A DNA stretch of 6,631 bases from Desulfobacterales bacterium (GTDB lineage Bacteria; Desulfobacterota; DSM-4660; Desulfatiglandales; Desulfatiglandaceae). The notes under the pieces were generated by a model. The model saw only the letters and a list, made by a program, of their open reading frames with translations. It was not told the origin of the DNA and did not search any database. A program made the translations under genes and the position numbers. Below, piece by piece: positions 5,929-6,631 of the stretch. Every line of letters starts with the position of its first letter. The stretch's first letter is position 1. The stretch covers positions 1 to 6,631 of the forward strand of contig JAKLQB010000586.1 in assembly GCA_022013615.1 (NCBI GenBank), given 5' to 3'.

Positions 5929-6631
5929 CACGTCCTCCTTTTCTTATACAAACGCCATCCTTTAGGTGAAACCGTATCCCCTCCGATACCCAGGTAGAGT
6001 TCCTGCACATCCTCGTTTTCCTGCAATTCATCTGCCGTACCTTCCAGCACAATTCGACCGGATTCCATGATATAGCCGAATGTCGCAATTCTCAGGGCCA
6101 TCTTGGCATTCTGCTCAACCAGAAGAATAGTCGTGCCTGCCTGGCTTATCTGGGAAAGGGCATCGTATACGTGGCGACCCACTATGGGGGCAAGTCCCAG
6201 GGAGGGTTCGTCTAACATGAGAAGCTTGGGCCGGCGCAGTATGGCCCGTGCCATGGCAAGCATCTGTTGCTCGCCCCCGGAAAGGGTCTCGGCCTGCTGG
6301 CTGGCCCGGTCCTTGAGAATGGGAAAAAGGTTGAAAATGAATTCAAAGTCATCCTGGATTCCGTGGCCTTTTCGGCCCCAACAGCCAAGATCCAGGTTCT
6401 CCTTCACACTGAGTTCCCTGAACAAACCTCGATCCTCAGGCACATAGACTATCCCCAAGCGTGCGACACGCTCCGGGGCTAATCGGTGGATGCGCTTTCC
6501 AAGGAACTGAATAGTGCCCTTTTTGGGCTGGTCTTTAAGCAGCCCGGCAATGGTCTTGAGCAAAGTGGTCTTACCCGCTCCATTTGGTCCTAAGACCGCG
6601 AATATCTCCTTTTCCTTTACCTCTAAAGAGA
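5925..6631 (-). CDS. livF: LivF-type ABC transporter ATP-binding protein, N-terminus outside the window
   Basis: ATPase subunit that powers the HAAT-type importer from the cytoplasmic face. The frame is open to the window edge; 234 residues are visible (first full codon 6629-6627) and I estimate about 25 are missing. Numbering visible residues: Walker A GPNGAGKTT (14-22), VPEDRGLF (64-71), ABC signature LSGGEQQ (116-122), Walker B LLMLDE (136-141) and LVEQN (170-174). The VPE and VEQN forms are characteristic of LivF rather than LivG. After the usual end near ELYLGIGG there is an extra tail of about 17 residues finishing YKKRRTW, resembling the basic tails I recall in LivF proteins of synthetase-containing operons. 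The last codons carry the strong AAGGAGG ribosome site of the next gene, and the TGA stop overlaps its GTG. A TTG at 6563 could look like a start, but it lies within the Walker A helix and is not one. Confidence 0.95.
   Translation of the reverse strand, partial: SLEVKEKEIFAVLGPNGAGKTTLLKTIAGLLKDQPKKGTIQFLGKRIHRLAPERVARLGIVYVPEDRGLFRELSVKENLDLGCWGRKGHGIQDDFEFIFNLFPILKDRASQQAETLSGGEQQMLAMARAILRRPKLLMLDEPSLGLAPIVGRHVYDALSQISQAGTTILLVEQNAKMALRIATFGYIMESGRIVLEGTADELQENEDVQELYLGIGGDTVSPKGWRLYKKRRTW
5934..5940 (-). promoter_or_regulatory. Strong ribosome binding site of the acyl-CoA synthetase gene, inside livF
   Basis: AAGGAGG, a near-complete Shine-Dalgarno, lies 5 nt before GTG 5928 and within the codons for the last Lys-Arg-Arg-Thr-Trp of LivF. 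With the GTGA stop-start overlap it indicates translational coupling and fixes 5928, rather than 5931, as the likelier start. Confidence 0.7.

Noticed and set aside
6267..6482. Plus-strand frames antisense to livF
   Set aside because: They overlie Walker/signature-coding sequence of livF and have no family character.

Overview
The window holds six protein genes, all on the minus strand, so the biological reading direction is from position 6631 down to 1. Gene content suggests an anaerobic or facultative bacterium of the Desulfobacterota (former Deltaproteobacteria: Desulfobacterales or Syntrophales-like). The basis is a branched-chain-amino-acid-type ABC transporter with a long-chain-type acyl-CoA synthetase built into its operon, followed by an acyl-CoA dehydrogenase. 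That arrangement is, to my knowledge, common in that group. The assignment is an inference from gene content, not from a marker gene.

Layout in reading order: (1) 6631-5925, a LivF-type ABC ATPase whose N-terminus lies outside the window. (2) 5928-4126, an AMP-forming acyl-CoA synthetase whose GTG start overlaps the livF stop as GTGA. (3) 4119-3139, a LivM-type permease beginning 6 nt after the synthetase stop. (4) 3061-2180, a LivH-type permease 77 nt further on. (5) A 236-nt gap (2179-1944) with short degenerate repeats and a small inverted repeat. (6) 1943-795, an acyl-CoA dehydrogenase. (7) A 140-nt gap (794-655) with one small dyad. (8) 654-1, the first 218 codons of a NERD (nuclease-related) domain protein that continues past the window edge.

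Genes 1 to 4 look like one translationally coupled operon. The likely job is to import a carboxylic acid or similar hydrophobic substrate through LivH/LivM, powered by LivF (and presumably a LivG partner), and to trap it as a CoA thioester. The acyl-CoA dehydrogenase could then oxidise that thioester at C2-C3. The LivG ATPase and the LivK-type periplasmic binding protein, which set substrate specificity, are not in the window and would have to lie upstream of 6631 or elsewhere.

The NERD gene is the outlier. It is AT-richer than the metabolic genes, functionally unrelated to them, and of a type often fused to superfamily 1 helicases. It was easy to miss because it has no stop codon inside the window. 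I found no RNA gene, CRISPR array, insertion sequence or convincing promoter. I see no clear evidence of an undescribed system. The items most worth a second look are the truncated NERD protein, the acyl-CoA dehydrogenase signature deviation and the structured 1944-2179 gap.
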